A stretch of DNA of 64,000 bases from Pezizomycotina sp. ARF18 (lineage: Eukaryota; Ascomycota), in contig AZLU01000044.1 in the NCBI GenBank assembly GCA_002224055.1, positions 42,940 to 106,939 on the forward strand. Direction: 5' to 3'. Numbering within the stretch: position 1 is the first letter of the stretch; every line of letters begins with the position of its first letter. The notes under the pieces were generated by a model. It was not told the DNA's origin, ran no database searches, and saw only the letters and a list, made by a program, of their open reading frames with translations. The position numbers were made by a program, and so were the translations under genes. Shown here one piece after another: positions 12,000 to 24,215 of the stretch.

Positions 12000-13971
12000 A
12001 TGTCATCAAGCGGCATACAATTCACAGACCGGGCCAGAGGGTCATCCAGGACTCTCAGGACCTGGCAGCCCAATACGGCCACCCGCAAATGTACCCCATC
12101 CACCTCGCCTGCACCTCCTAGCTCCCCCGCCGAAGACAAAAACGTCACCGCCAACGCTGGTTCCTCAGGACCTGGCCCTTCGCTATTCCGCCAAGCCGTC
12201 GAGAGGGCCAACGGTGACTTCCAGACCTCGACCGGAACCTGAAGAGGCAGCTCGTCAGATTACCGTCCCAAGACCCGCCCCGGAACACGCGGACATGTCG
12301 CCGGCGTTTTCGAAAATAATCAGGGAAGCTCAGAAGCTGCAAAAGATGCAGAAGGACAGTTTCATCGCTGTCGACCACTTGATTGCCGCCGTGGTAGAGG
12401 ATCACAACATACAGACCGCGCTGAAGGAAGCGAATGTACCGCAAGTCGGCGTGTTGCATAATGCTTTGCAGCAGATTAGAGGGATGAAAAGGGTGGATTC
12501 CAAGACGGCGGATGCGGAGCAGGAGAACGAAGCGCTCCAAAAGTTTACGATCGACCTTACGGCGCAAGCGCGCGAGGGTAAGCTGGACCCTGTCATCGGA
12601 CGAGAAGAAGAAGTCAGAAGGGTCATCCGTATCCTCAGCCGACGCACGAAGAACAATCCGTCCTCATCGGAGAGCCCGGCGTCGGCAAGACATCCGTCGC
12701 AGAAGGTCTCGCCCAACGTATCGTTAACAACGATGTCCCGCGAACCTATCGCAGTGCAAGCTGCTCTCGCTGGACGTGGGCGCTTTAGTAGCCGGCAGCA
12801 AGTACAGGGGCGAGTTCGAGGAGCGGATGAAGTCTGTCCTCAAGGAGATCGAAGAGAGCAAGGACATGATCGTCCTGTTCATCGACGAGATGCACCTCCT
12901 ATGGGCGCCGGCGCTAGCGGCGAAGGCGCATGGACGCGGCGAACCTGCTCAAGCCCATGCTTGCACGCGGAAAACTACACTGCATCGGCGCGACGACGCT
13001 CGCTGAATATAGGAAATACATCGAGAAGGATGCGGCGTTCGAGAGAAGATTCCAGCAGGTCATAGTTAAAGAACCGAGCCTGTCGGAAACTATCAGTATC
13101 CTGAGAGGTTTGAAGGAAAGGTACGAGGTTCATCACGGTACTACGATTCTCGATAGTGCTCTCGTGGCTGCTGCCACGCTCGCTCAGAGGTACTTGACGA
13201 GCAGGAAGCTCCCGATAGTGCTATCGATCTCATGGATGAAGCTTGCTCGGCCGTTCGCGTCGCCAGGGAATCCGCACCGGAAGCTGTCGACACGCTCGAA
13301 AGGAGACACAGGCAGCTGCAAGTTGAAATTCACGCCCTTGCCCGCGAGAAGGACGACGCATCGAAGCTTCGTCTCGAGGCCGCCAAGCAAGAAGCAGCGA
13401 ACGTTATGGAAGAGCTACAACCGCTGCGCGAAAAATATGAGGCTGAGAAGCGCCGCAGCAACGAATTGCAGGACGCCAAGATCAAGCTTGACAAGCTGCG
13501 CGTCAAGCAAGCCGAAGCCGAACGCAGCGGCGACCTATTCACCGCTTCCGACCTTAAGTACTACGGCATCCCCGAATCGAAGAGCGCATCCGCACGCTCG
13601 AGAAGGAAAAAGCCATAGCCGATGCGGAGCTGCTGAACAACCCGGAAAGGATCAGCCGCTCGTTACCGACGTCGTCGGGCCCGACCAGATCAACGAAATC
13701 GTCTCCAAGTGGAGCGGTATCCCGTCACCCGCCTGAAGACGTCAGAAAAGGACAGGCTGCTGAACATGGAGAAGTACCTCGGTAAGGCCGTCATTGGGCA
13801 GCGAGAAGCCGTCAAGGCCGTCTCGAATGCCATCCGCATGTCCCGCTCCGGCCTGTCGAACCAAACCAACCGATTGCCTCTTTCCTTTTCTGCGGACCCA
13901 GCGGTACCGGTAAAACCCTCCTCACAAAGTCGCTGGCAGATTTCCTGTTCGACGATCCCAAGGCCATGATC

Positions 13972-14005
<34 letters not shown>

Positions 14006-14770
14006 GCGTCTCCCGCCTGATCGGTGCTCCTCCGGGATACGTCGGCCACGACGCGGCGGCCAGCTCACCGAAGCCCTCCGCAGGAAACCCTTCTCCATCC
14101 TCCTCTTCGATGAAATCGAAAAGGCAGCGAAGGAAGTTCTCACCGTCCTCCTTCAGCTCCTCGACGAAGGCCGCATAACGGACTCGCAGGGCCGCGTCGT
14201 TGACGGTAAGAACTCCGTCATCATCATGACTTCCAACTTGGGCGCCGAGTACCTCACTGCCCACCCGTCCGCCGACGGTAGGATCGACAAGCAGACCCGC
14301 GAGCTCGTCATGGAAGCTATCCGCCGCCACTTCCTGCCCGAATTCATCAACCGTCTCTCCGGGATCGTCATATTTAACCGCCTCGACCGCGCGGGTATCA
14401 GGAAGATCGTCGACCTCAGGTTGTCCGAAGTACAGAAACGTCTGCAGGACAACGGCAAGAATATCAGGGTAAACGTCAACGACCGCGCCAAGGATTATCT
14501 CGCGGAGGCGGGCTTCTCGCCGATGTACGGTGCCCGTCCCATGCAGCGCGTCATAGACAAGGAAGTCCTGAACCCGCTCGCCATTTTAATTTTGAGGGAG
14601 CGGTCAAGGACGGAGAAGAAGTCCAGATCGTCCTCGACCACAAGACGCACCACATTACCGTCGTACCCAACCACGAGAGCGATACTGAGTACTCGGACCT
14701 CGAGGACGAGGAGATGAGCGATATTGGGAAAGAGCCCGGAGATATGGATGTCGAAGATATTTACGAGTAA
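12000..14770 (+). CDS. HSP104: Hsp104/ClpB family disaggregase
   Basis: This is the cytosolic/nuclear hexameric AAA+ disaggregase that works with Hsp70 to dissolve aggregates. From the ATG at 12000 (QFTDRA) the order is: Clp N-domain ([16 protein letters not shown]); NBD1 with Walker A GEPGVGKT at 12670 and Walker B VLFIDEMH at 12870; the pore-loop segment [28 protein letters not shown]; a coiled-coil middle domain (13230-13560); NBD2 with Walker A GPSGTGKT at 13900, [20 protein letters not shown], Walker [11 protein letters not shown] and [10 protein letters not shown]; and an acidic tail ending DMDVEDIYE at TAA 14768-14770. No intron is needed. The frame is broken by 16 single-base losses, each within a run of identical bases where I can place it (for example CCGGTC read as CCGTC at about 12660 and 13728). 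Start and stop frames fit this count, so the gene is probably intact in the organism. Confidence 0.96.
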
Positions 14771-14809
14771 AAAAGAAAGAACAAAAATACTTAATACTTC
14801 AGGATTTCT

Positions 14810-14811
<2 letters not shown>

Positions 14812-14846
<35 letters not shown>

Positions 14847-14847
14847 A
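14812..14847. repeat. T15-A21 foldback
   Basis: A run of 15 T is followed directly by 21 A, about 40 nt after the HSP104 stop. In RNA it could fold on itself, and it may mark the 3' processing region. It could also be an assembly slip at homopolymers. A similar T9-A25 lies at 52509-52542 and an A-run/T-run pair at about 48651-48675. Confidence 0.6.
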
Positions 14848-15439
14848 TTTGACTTCATTCTGTTTATCAAGCGTCCTTTTAATACTTCTTTTATAAAGCA
14901 TATTCTTAAAAGTTCAAGTTTCCTTTCCTTTTGATTCTATTTTACTCATTATCGTCGTCTGTTTGCATCTCATGTTCTCACGAAGCAGCAATCGAATTTT
15001 TTTGTTTTTCTACTTCCTGTTCATACTTTCTTACCATTGCATGATATTTTAACTTCTTAAATCGTGGTTTAATCATTTCATATCTGCTTCAAAGCTTTTA
15101 ATGTTTTTTATAGCTACCATATCTCATACCTGTATTAGAGCGAGAAACGCTGTATGTAGTTTTACGAAGCTCTATATTTGAAAATAAAAGTTAGCTTTAA
15201 TACTAGCAAATTAAATAATCAGACAACCATTCACAAAAACCCGCAAGATCTTATAGCGGCTACGTTGAGGCTTGCAGATATGCGTAATCTATGTATATAA
15301 GGCGAACCTGCAGCTTAGTTGACTATATTAAATGAAGAATACTAAAGAAAAATATATAATACATACGTATATTAATCTGTATTCTGTATATTGTAACTAT
15401 GGATGACTCCTCCTTTACTGTATCTTTCTGCTGGAAGCT

Positions 15440-15474
<35 letters not shown>

Positions 15475-15844
15475 CTCCTGGTTAGTTCATTCGATTAAGA
15501 GAAAGGAGAAGGTGGTGGTGGGTAAGTGAAGAAGAAGAGATACTTAGGCAGTGAAAAATAAAGAAGAAAAAAAAAAAAAAAAAAAAGCCCTCATACTCAT
15601 GTCAGAAGACACCACTCCCTTCCCACTAAAATCTCCTAACACTTTTTTCTCCCTCTCCAAACTTCAACCATCATCATCAACCTCCATCTTCCACCTATCT
15701 CTATTAATCCTCCCCTCGTCTTATTCTAGCCGTGGCTTCTCTCCTTATTCTAATCACTTTACTCGCCATCTTCCTTCCGCTTCGTTACTTGCATCCCCGT
15801 TCGAGGACCGTACGGTACCAAGGTTTCCCATCCGAACGAGCACG
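14848..15844. other. AT-rich intergenic region
   Basis: Contains a 29-base T run at 15442-15470 and an A run near 15570-15588. The last 250 nt are C/T-rich and are probably the promoter and leader of the next gene. No gene is supported. Confidence 0.55.
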
Positions 15845-18390
15845 ATGGCCAATGCGGGAAGTTCCTCCCTGCGGCTCGACCTCACCAATTCCACCAACGG
15901 CACGACAGCATCGGGAAGGGACCTGCCGCCGATAGCTGCACTCTTCGTCATACATTTCGACATCAAGGCGGGGTGAGCTCTTTTCCAAATACTCAATTCG
16001 GTTTTACCTCTAGGACAATAATTAATCAACAAGAACGTCAGATATACAATTGCATGGAAGAAAGCTATTAGCGGAGGTACGTCAACCTGCTTTTGGACTT
16101 GTCTCTCCCTTTTTTTTTTTTCCAGCGTCTTGGCGCTGCGATTACTCGCATGCTGCCGCCACGATCGCAATAATCCACAATACTAACCTGGCGTTTAACT
16201 ATAGTTGAACTCGATGGCGTCGAATACAAATCTCTCCCTTCCGGACTCCACAACTTAAAGGAAGATTTGGTGTGAGTAAGCAAATCATTAGCGAAGAAAC
16301 CTGGCCGAAAACCCTCCTTCACTTGGACTTTGTTTTGGTCTAAATTATGTGGGACTTTTTTCTTACCTACTAGCTACTACATCCACCAAGAATATGCCGG
16401 CGTAAGCGCTTTCGTCAATGTTCCGGTCGACGAGGATAGGAGGAATGCCCTAATGCTTGCGGTCGGCATACTGGTACCGCTCAGCTACGGGAGATTGGGT
16501 CGGAGTTGGAGACACGCGCAGAATCTTAAGGACCTAGCACGGTCAGTTGGTTTCCTTAACTTTTAGTTCCTTTTACTATTAGCTCTAAATCTGACTATCA
16601 GTGGTGGTACCCGAACAGAGCCTTCGCGGACGACACAAACGACCTACAGGACATGGAAGAGTACTTCGACCGCTACAAGATACAAGCGGCGCAACCCCAG
16701 ACGCCCGGAACGCCCGCGGATTCACCGTCGAGCCTGCGGTACAGAACGGCGGCTGCTAAGCACAAGTCGCCCGCGTACGACAGGCTCCACAACCGGCACA
16801 GATCGATTTCGGATGTCGGCACGGTGCTTACGCCGGGTCACTCGCTGTCGCCGCATCATCCGGCGTTATCGCTACCCGAGTTTATCCTGACATTTGGCCC
16901 GCTCATCTTCCCGCTGTACAGATACGCGCTGTGCAGGAAGCGGATACTTATTATTACCGATGCGCCCGTGGAGAAACCTTGTAATTTTGGTACGCAAGAA
17001 ATGCACGACACATTGACAGCTCTTCTATTATCATTACTTTCGTTGCTAACTGTAGATCTTTAATACAGTTTACGACCTATCTATTCTCTCGAACATACCA
17101 TGGCCGTGGCCGACTCGCTCACCGTTGAGCCCGCCAGGCTACGTCCTCTCTTCTGCATAGGCGTCCACGATATCGCCGCCTTGGAGGAAGAAATGAAACG
17201 GCAGCGAAACCCTCGTTCGCGGCCTTCGTCGCGGGATGCACCTACACCAGCCCAGGGAGAATACGGCAGTTGGGTCGCGGCAACGACGGATGCCGTCCTG
17301 GAGATGCGCAGGGACCTTCACGACCTCATCGTCCGCCTACCGCCTGCACATACGAGGCTCGCCAAGGACCCCGTGTGGCCGGCCATCGAGATATCCGCGA
17401 CGGGCGAGCAGCTCAAGGCGACGCAGAGGGACCTACGGCGGTACAGGGCGCTGCGGGAAAGTTTGATGCGGTATATTAACCCACCCGAATCCGCGCTCGA
17501 GTACTCCTCGAACGAGAGCGACGATGACAATACTGCTACTGCTCCTGCCGCGAGTAATAATACTAACGACGCCGCGAGTTCCTCGACGGGCACGGATCCA
17601 AGGAGGAGGTTTAGCGTTAGTTTTACACGGATGGCGGATACGGAGGTTACCTACGCGCACGAGGAGAGCGTGTGCGAGAAGCTGAGCTGGCCGCAGCTTG
17701 CGTACAGCAGTTTTATATGGTGGGCTTCGGCGGGTGAGAAGCGGCAGGAGACGACGGAGGAGGAAGATTCCGAAGGTTTAGATATTGCGGTGCACACGGG
17801 GGTCTTTCGGGATCGAATGATGATCTGTTAAATTTGAGCATTACGAGCGCTAGCGGTGGGAGAGGGGAGGAACACAGCAGGAGCCGGCAAGTCAGCAGAG
17901 CCCCGTATTCTTGAAGCAACAGAGGCGGAGAAGTACGGCCTTCAGCGTGGCGGGATTGGAAGCGGTGGGACCGCTGGGAAACGCGGAGATGGACATTATC
18001 GCGTACTTCCACCGCATGACGGTGCGGCTCCTGGGGACCATGGCGGAAGTCATCGACGTCAGCGGCGTTGAGAACGACGACGACGAAGACGAAGCTGAAG
18101 AGGAGGAAGAGGACGTCGACGACGAAGGCGGCAGTGGGACGGCCGTGGGCGATAACGATGCTGCGTCGCAACCGTTACTTGGCAATGGGCACGGAGCGGG
18201 TTCGGAGGATACGGTGAACGTGAGCGGCGACTACGGCGTAATCCCGCCGCTGAAGGGCGAGGTGTTCATCAGCGCGGACGACATGCTGCGGTTGGGACTT
18301 GACCAGTTCAGCGAGAACGACGAGAAGTTCTTGAGGGAGATCGTGGCGAAGTACTTGGCCGCCAGGCTGTTATCGACAGGCCAGGATTAA
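15845..18390 (+). CDS. DENND11/LCHN-like protein (DUF2347 and DUF4484)
   Basis: The family is conserved in fungi (yeast Anr2 is a probable relative) and distantly resembles DENN proteins, which act on Rab GTPases in membrane traffic; the role here is inferred. Start ATG 15845 (MANAGSSSLRLDL). The N-terminal DUF2347 part reads ALFVIHFDIKAG, YTIAWKKAISG, VELDGVEYKSLPSGLHNLKE, VYYIHQEYAGVSAFVNVPVD and LVPLSYGRLGRSWRHA. Introns 15973-16041, 16077-16204, 16272-16373, 16542-16601 and 16990-17068 join these well. The middle (EFILTFGPLIFPLYRYAL, RPLFCIGVHDI) is also typical. After a Ser/Asp-rich linker and an acidic stretch at 18065-18130, the C-terminal DUF4484 motif FISADDMLRLGLDQFSENDE precedes TAA 18390. 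One-base losses break the frame near 17815 and 17910. Confidence 0.85.
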
Positions 18391-19170
18391 ACCTCTGCGG
18401 GTGGAATTGTGCTGACAGCAGTACAAAGGAAATAAAATAAATAAATTGAAAAACAACAAAATAACTGTTTTCGCCGCGTTTTTTTATCGTTGTTTTGTCA
18501 TTTGGCCCTTGTTCTTCTGGTTTTCGTTTTTTTGTACTTTAAGATTTTTTAACATGACGGCGCAGTTGCAATTTTTGTTACCAATTCCCTTTTTTCTTTT
18601 CGAAGTTTTTCCATATGGAAGTATTGCGTTTAGCTTTTTTTCTTTATAACTAGGGTTGGTCAAAGTGCGAATTTTTTTTTTAACGTATATGCATTTTGTT
18701 AAATGAATCGATGTCTCGTTGTTTATTCGTTGATATCGATAAGAAAAATAGTTTGGATCTATTTGATGGCGTGACGATGCTGAATCCATGGCAATTCTGA
18801 AGTTTTTCATTTCTATGATGTTAAGTATACTGCGCCAGCGTTCAATAATAATAGTAACAATGCAATCCCCTAATCCCTTTGTACAAAAATAATAGCTCCA
18901 ACTAAAACAAATCTGTGAAGTGTATCACGGTCCGTCTATGTTCTATAACGACCTCTTTTTCCCACTTAATCTCTAGGTCTAAAAGCAAATGCATGCACAC
19001 ATATATTTAAGAGCCACAAGAGTCCGTGAAAGATCCAGCAAATCAAAAACCCACCAATGGTAACAGGTATGCATAAGATATAAACTCGAAAAAAAAAGGG
19101 AAGAAAAAGCCGTCGATCACGGTATAGTAGTGAAAAAAAAAAAAAAAAAAAAGAAGCCATCTAATAATCG
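18391..19170. other. Convergent 3' region
   Basis: AT-rich spacer between the ends of the DENND11-like gene (+) and RDH54 (-), with A runs at about 19134-19152 and 19176-19188. No gene is supported. Confidence 0.55.
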
Positions 19171-22100
19171 TTATAAAAAAAAAAAAAAAGAAAAAACACG
19201 CACACAAGAAAAGAATATAGTGTAATAATTAGCTAGACTGCAGAAAATATACGAAACACCGTGATCTTTATCATCCTTCAAAACCATCCGTAGTACTTCG
19301 TCCTCGACGACGACTTCCGGGTCGAGCGGTGAGTCGTCGCTATCTTTTTCAGACTTCTCATCAGTTGCTTTTTCTTCTCTCTCCTCGTCCTCGTCCTCAT
19401 CTTCGGAGTCGCTATCTGGGAAGAATTGCTGAGAGGAGGTTGACAGGTTGAAGTCTAGTCTCTGGGTATCTAGGTGCGAGAACTGGAGGAGGGACTTCAT
19501 GGCTGCTTTTGAGGTTTTGTCCTCTTTGAGAGACTGTGAAGATTATATATTAGTAAATAATCAGACGTCATTGTTGAATTGAAACCATTACCTTCTCGAG
19601 TTTCTCCATATCAACCTCAGAAGCCTTCATTAACAAAACCCCGACATCGGGTAACTCCTCTTCCTCATCGCCATCCTCATAATCGTCACCTCCAATGTCT
19701 TCTTCAGTCTTGACATCAAACACTACTCTCTCGCCGTTTCCACCACAGGGACACTCCAGCAGATCGTGCGTGTTGCACTTCGTCTCCAGATCAAGACTAA
19801 ATAAATCCCTAAGATCCGTGATCGTAAACCCCGAAACGGACGATACCTGGTCCATCACCGAATCTGCCAGCCCTTGCTTCGTAATCTGCCGCTGGTATAT
19901 CTTCTCGTCTAAGCAGCCCGTCGTGAGTAATCTGTATATAAAAACGTGGTTTTTTGCCCGTCGCGGTGCACGCGGCCATGGATTGTAGGTCGTTCGCGGG
20001 GTTCCAGTCGGAGTCGAAGAGGACGAGGCGGGAGGCGCCGATGAGGTTTATACCCGCGCCGCCGCTCTTTGACGATAGTAAGAAGACGAAGGCTTTATCG
20101 GAGTCGAGGCGGTTGAAGGAGTCGACGAGCTCCTGCCGCTTGTTTGTTGGTGTTTTACCGTCTAACCTGAGAAAGCTATAGCCACGCGCGCAGCAGAGGT
20201 TCTGCAGGATGTCGAGGGTTGCGGTGTAGTTCGACACCAGCACGATTTTTTCGGTCGTGTTCTCTTTTAGAGCTGAGAGTATCTTGTCGAGACCCGTAGC
20301 TTGCCGGAGTTTTCGTGGACCTTCATGCGGAGTTTGTTGACTTTGAGAGCTCTTAGGATCTGCTGCATAGACGTATCCTCCTCGCTGCAGTCTCCGACCG
20401 CACCGGCTAAAAGCGAGGGCTGTTGCAAGCCTTCTTGAGTAGCGTTATAAGTTGAAGTACCGACTCTGTGCTCCTGAGCAGCTTGCCGAAGCTCGGTGAC
20501 TCGAGGACGGCCTTGTATACTTCGATCTGGAGCGGAGTCGGCTTGCAGAAGAGGACGTAATCGGTCTTCGGCGGAAGATATTTCGAAAGAACTTCCGAAG
20601 TTCTTCTAAGGATAAAGCGCTTCGTAAGAGTTGCCAAATCCTCCGCCCTAGCCTCACCTAGCTCTTTATCCTTCTTCTTAACTTCAGGTTGGCAGCTCTT
20701 TACAATCGGAGTTTCAAACCGCTTCTTGAAAGCATTGTAAGAACCTAGAATTCCGGGGTTTACGAAATCCACCATGACGAAGAACTCCGTAAGGTCGTTC
20801 TGCAACGGTGTTCCGCTCAGTATAACCCTCCTGTTCGTGCTCAAGCTCCTTATCGCTTCCGCCGACTTATTCTTCGCCGTCTTTAGCCGGTGACCTTCGT
20901 CCGCGATGACGATATCGATCTGGATCTTCGCGAGCTCGTCCTGTATCTTGCGTAGCCGCTCGTAGCCTACTATCATCACCGAGAACACGTTCCCGTGCGT
21001 GAAGTCGCGGAGCCTGTTTATCCTGTGGTCCAGCACGAATATGCCGATCCTTTCCTTCCCCAGCCACTTCTGAAATTCCTCGCGCCAGTTGTTGATTAGG
21101 GTAACAGGGCAAACGATGAGCGCTTTCCTTACGACGGGGGGCGCTTGGTATACCGGGTTTTGCTTTAATAGGGTCCATAGTAATGCTATGGTTTGCAGCG
21201 TTTTCCCCAGTCCCATCTCGTCTGCTAGGATGGCACCCTCGCAGGCGGTCTCGCGCATGCCCATTACAGCTTCGTACATGAACGAGACGCCTTCCCGCTG
21301 GTGCTGCCGCAGGTGCTTGCTTAATAGCGGATCCACGACGACGTCGACGATTTGCCTCCCTTTTGCTCCCGACGGTAAGCTTGCTTTTTTCATAACGAGG
21401 GCGTTCTCGGCCTTCGGGTCGTGCCTCGGCGTCGGTTCAGGTCCTTTCTGCTTCGGCATCTCCGTCGACTCTTTCAAGGGGTTTTGAAGCGGATGTGGTT
21501 ATTCGTCGCCGGATTCTTAAGAAACGCTACCTTGACCTTTTTAGGAGCTACGAATGCGGTCTTAGGTAACGGTACTGGTCTCGCGGGCGCTGCAGAAGCT
21601 TTCAAGAAAGGTCGGCCGGCCATGTACTCCTCGCGGGATAAGATGGAATCGATTTCTGCCTCTTTTCCACCTATTTAATCACGTCTCCGACTTCAAATGG
21701 TTTCGAGATCCTGCCACCCCAGACTACACAAGTAAGCACAGTTAGTTTGAATAGAGAGTAACGGTAGTAGTGGAAGGAGTGTTCTCACTCTTTCCCGTCG
21801 GTGTCGACCAGCGTAGCATTCCCATTGCGGACCGAAAGGATGCCGTCGCCGTCCCAGGTCTTATGCTTCTTGAACTGCTGCTTTCGCCTGTCGCGATTTC
21901 TCGTTGCTTCATTAGCTTCCACCTCCATAATACCTCTAGACACAAGGAATTTTTGCAAATACCATAAGACGTTAAAATACCCCTCCGTTATCCCTTCCTG
22001 TGATCCTGAAACCTCAGCTTAGCTTTCTCTTCCTCCTTTACTTTTACCGGTGTGTTGGCGTTCTTGAGGCAGAGTAACGGCTTCCTCCACGAATTCGACG

Positions 22101-22248
22101 ATGGCGTTGCTGAAGTTGCTGTCGTGGCGGTTGACGCACCGCTGGAGCTAGTTTCCAGCTTGACCTTCTTTGTCGGTGGCTCGGACGCGCTATCATCCTG
22201 TGACGAGGGCTTCTTCAGCATTGGCGAGACGAACTTCTTTCTAAACAT
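19171..22248 (-). CDS. RDH54: Rdh54/Tid1 (RAD54B-type) SNF2 DNA translocase
   Basis: A Swi2/Snf2 ATPase that works with Rad51/Dmc1 in homologous recombination. Start ATG 22248 (MFRKKFVSPMLKKP). The N-terminal region has YFNVLW near 21960 and a variable Pro/Lys linker. The ATPase core is clear: DVVVDPLLSKHLRQHQREGV, Walker A ILADEMGLGKTLQT, KALIVCPVTLINNWREEFQK, DEGH box IVIADEGHRLK, and SGTPLQNDLTEFFVMVDFVN, all in one 356-codon open stretch at 21477-20407. The second RecA lobe follows in broken frames (LLSSKSGGAGINLIGASRL, then the HRDGQKK motif region). The family-typical C-terminus reads FTITDLRDLFSLD and THDLLECPCGGNGE. One intron is 19534-19591. The C-terminal stop is uncertain and may lie a little before 19171. 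RDH54 is favoured over RAD54 by the N-terminal and C-terminal motifs. Confidence 0.88.
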
Positions 22249-22304
22249 GGCTGCTGGATTGTGGTAGATGGTGACGCTGAAGGGATGGAAAACATGGGAG
22301 GTAT

Positions 22305-22328
22305 TTGTTGTTGTTGTTGTTGTTGTTA
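22305..22328. repeat. (GTT)n microsatellite
   Basis: A short trinucleotide repeat about 60-80 nt upstream of the RDH54 start, in its promoter or leader. Confidence 0.8.
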
Positions 22329-22667
22329 TTGCTGTTGTTTTTTGTCGTGGGAGTTTATTCGAACGCGACTTTAATTCGTGCTGCGCGGCTCAACTCATTA
22401 ATTCAATTTACGCGGTCACGGGGGGACGAATGTGGCAGATAAGGATAGCTAACAGCTAACACTAAGAAAGGATACTTGATCATACTTCGAAAGACAGCTC
22501 CAACAGGAGACTGTATCCCCTTTTTGTGTAGAAAAAAAAAAAAAGAATGATAAAATGTATAAATACGCTCATCTATGGTATTAGTGTACAAAGGCATATT
22601 ATTATATGCTCTCATATGAAATGAAGGATATAAGTCTTTTTTTTTTTTTTTTTTTTTACTCTTCCTT

Positions 22668-23561
22668 TTAGCCACCTGCCTTCCCCTCATACGTCGTTGC
22701 TGCCAGACGATATACTCCTGCTCCTGGATCATAGCATCCCGGCTGACGTCTTTAATATAGAACCAATTACTGATAGGATTATCCAGCAGCATATTCCAGA
22801 AGTACCCTCCGCTATCGTTCTCAAAATATACGTCGCAATAAAGTGTGCTATCCCCAAAAACGTCCCGACGGAAATACCGACGGCTACCTGCTTCGGGGTA
22901 TGGTAAAACAGGTAAACCCTCGCCGAAGCTACCGACGATGCCATTCCGAGCAGCATAAGGACGGAAAGGAGCTTGTTGTACAGTTTTATCTTGTAGTTGG
23001 TACGGCACGATACCAGAGCGAAAGGTAGACGGCGAAGAAGAATATGAACTGTGCGTGCGAGGAGGGCATTCCGTAGCCCTTTTGTTGCATTTCTGAAAGA
23101 TACAAAGAAAAATTTATTAGTTATTAGATTTCATGATTTATTTGAAGGTTTCAAGGTTTGAAATCTTGAGAAAACGTACGTTCGGGTCGCGACTCCTTGA
23201 TGACGTGCTTCAAGGTGTAGTTTATAGCTTCGCAGCCCAGCTGGCCCGCCAGCATCAGTATCACCTCCAACTCACGGTGCGACCATATAAGTACGATGTA
23301 GGCGATGATCAGAGCTTGAGGTATCAAGGATAAGTATGCGCATAGTAGCGATAGCGGGTCGTCGGCGTTCTAAGAAGCTCATTTGGTAATTCTGTTAGCT
23401 TGTAGTTCCTTGAATCTATATTGAAGCCGTTTTAAAGCTCCATGCGACTATTTTGTGGGTTGGAAGGGGAGGGAAGGTACACTTACATAGTGGACATGTG
23501 TTATTGACAGCGAAGCGAAGGCGACATCAGGACCTTCTTCTACAGCTCCTTTGCCCTCCAT
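22668..23561 (-). CDS. CWH8: Dolichyldiphosphatase (Cwh8/Cax4, DOLPP1 family)
   Basis: An ER-membrane PAP2-family enzyme that removes a phosphate from dolichyl diphosphate on the lumenal side, recycling the lipid carrier for N-glycosylation. Start ATG 23561 (MEGKGAVEEGPDVAFAS). Intron 23370-23486 joins ITHVHY to NADDPLSLL. The PAP2 motifs are visible: KHVIKESRP (K-x6-RP) near 23190, MPSSHAQF near 23065, and ARVYLFYHTPKQ near 22910, with Gln where many PAP2 enzymes have Asp, as in DOLPP1. Hydrophobic segments flank them (LIPQALIIAYIVLIW; VGISVGTFLGIAHFIA). A second intron near 23100-23180 separates the first two motifs. The C-terminal part reads NWFYIKDVSRDAMIQEQEYI. The exact stop is uncertain because of a base loss near 22685; 22668 is my choice. 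It is divergent from the pepP-like gene. Confidence 0.85.
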
Positions 23562-24215
23562 TCCCTGAGCGATCTATTCCTAGTATTTATGAATACAGAA
23601 TGTTTTTTTTTTTTTTTTTTATCTATTTTCTTCTGTAGCTGCTCCTGCAAGTTTGTAGGTTGTTCCAGTGGAAAATTATATAGATAGAAAGAACAACAAA
23701 TAGGTATCAGTAGCAAAGAGTAAAGAAAGGAAGCGGAACGAAGGGACGGCAGAGGCGACGGAGATTTATAGGCGCAGACGGTCTCGTGAAAGCGGATCTC
23801 TGGACTTAACGGGACGATGAATGATAACCCGTTGGATTATATTTCTTATATAGATTGCGTATGTATATACAACAGGCTTTGTGTTGAGTCAAGTTACCTC
23901 TGCTGGGGCCCTTCTTTGTGCTTGCTACCAAGTTTCAGGGAGCTTCTTTATTTGGGCACAGCGGAAATCTATTAAACCACGGTACAAAGAGAGTGCGACA
24001 TCCGACCCTACTTATTTCCCGCCTTCGCCTCCTCCCCCCCCCCCCCCCCTCCGAATAAACCTTGATGATAACAAGCCTTGTTCAACCGCCACTAACTCAA
24101 GTAGCTTCTTTGTCTGTTTCTTTGTCTGTCGGCGTTCCTCAACCTCCGCACCATCATCACCGAGCGGCACAGGGAGTTCAACAAAAAGACGGTCACGATT
24201 CAAAAAGTAAAAAGC
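23562..24215. other. Divergent promoter region
   Basis: Shared upstream region of the dolichyldiphosphatase (-) and Xaa-Pro peptidase (+) genes. It contains T and C runs (about 23600-23618, 24035-24050) and no supported gene. Confidence 0.55.

Noticed and set aside
13330-14330. Long antisense frames over HSP104 and other genes
   Set aside because: They mirror high-GC third positions of the real gene on the other strand and carry no motif of their own.
12000-14770. Programmed frameshifting or HSP104 as a pseudogene
   Set aside because: The same one-way single-base losses occur in many essential genes at once, at short runs of identical bases and with no slippery motif or stop context. Sequence error explains this more simply.
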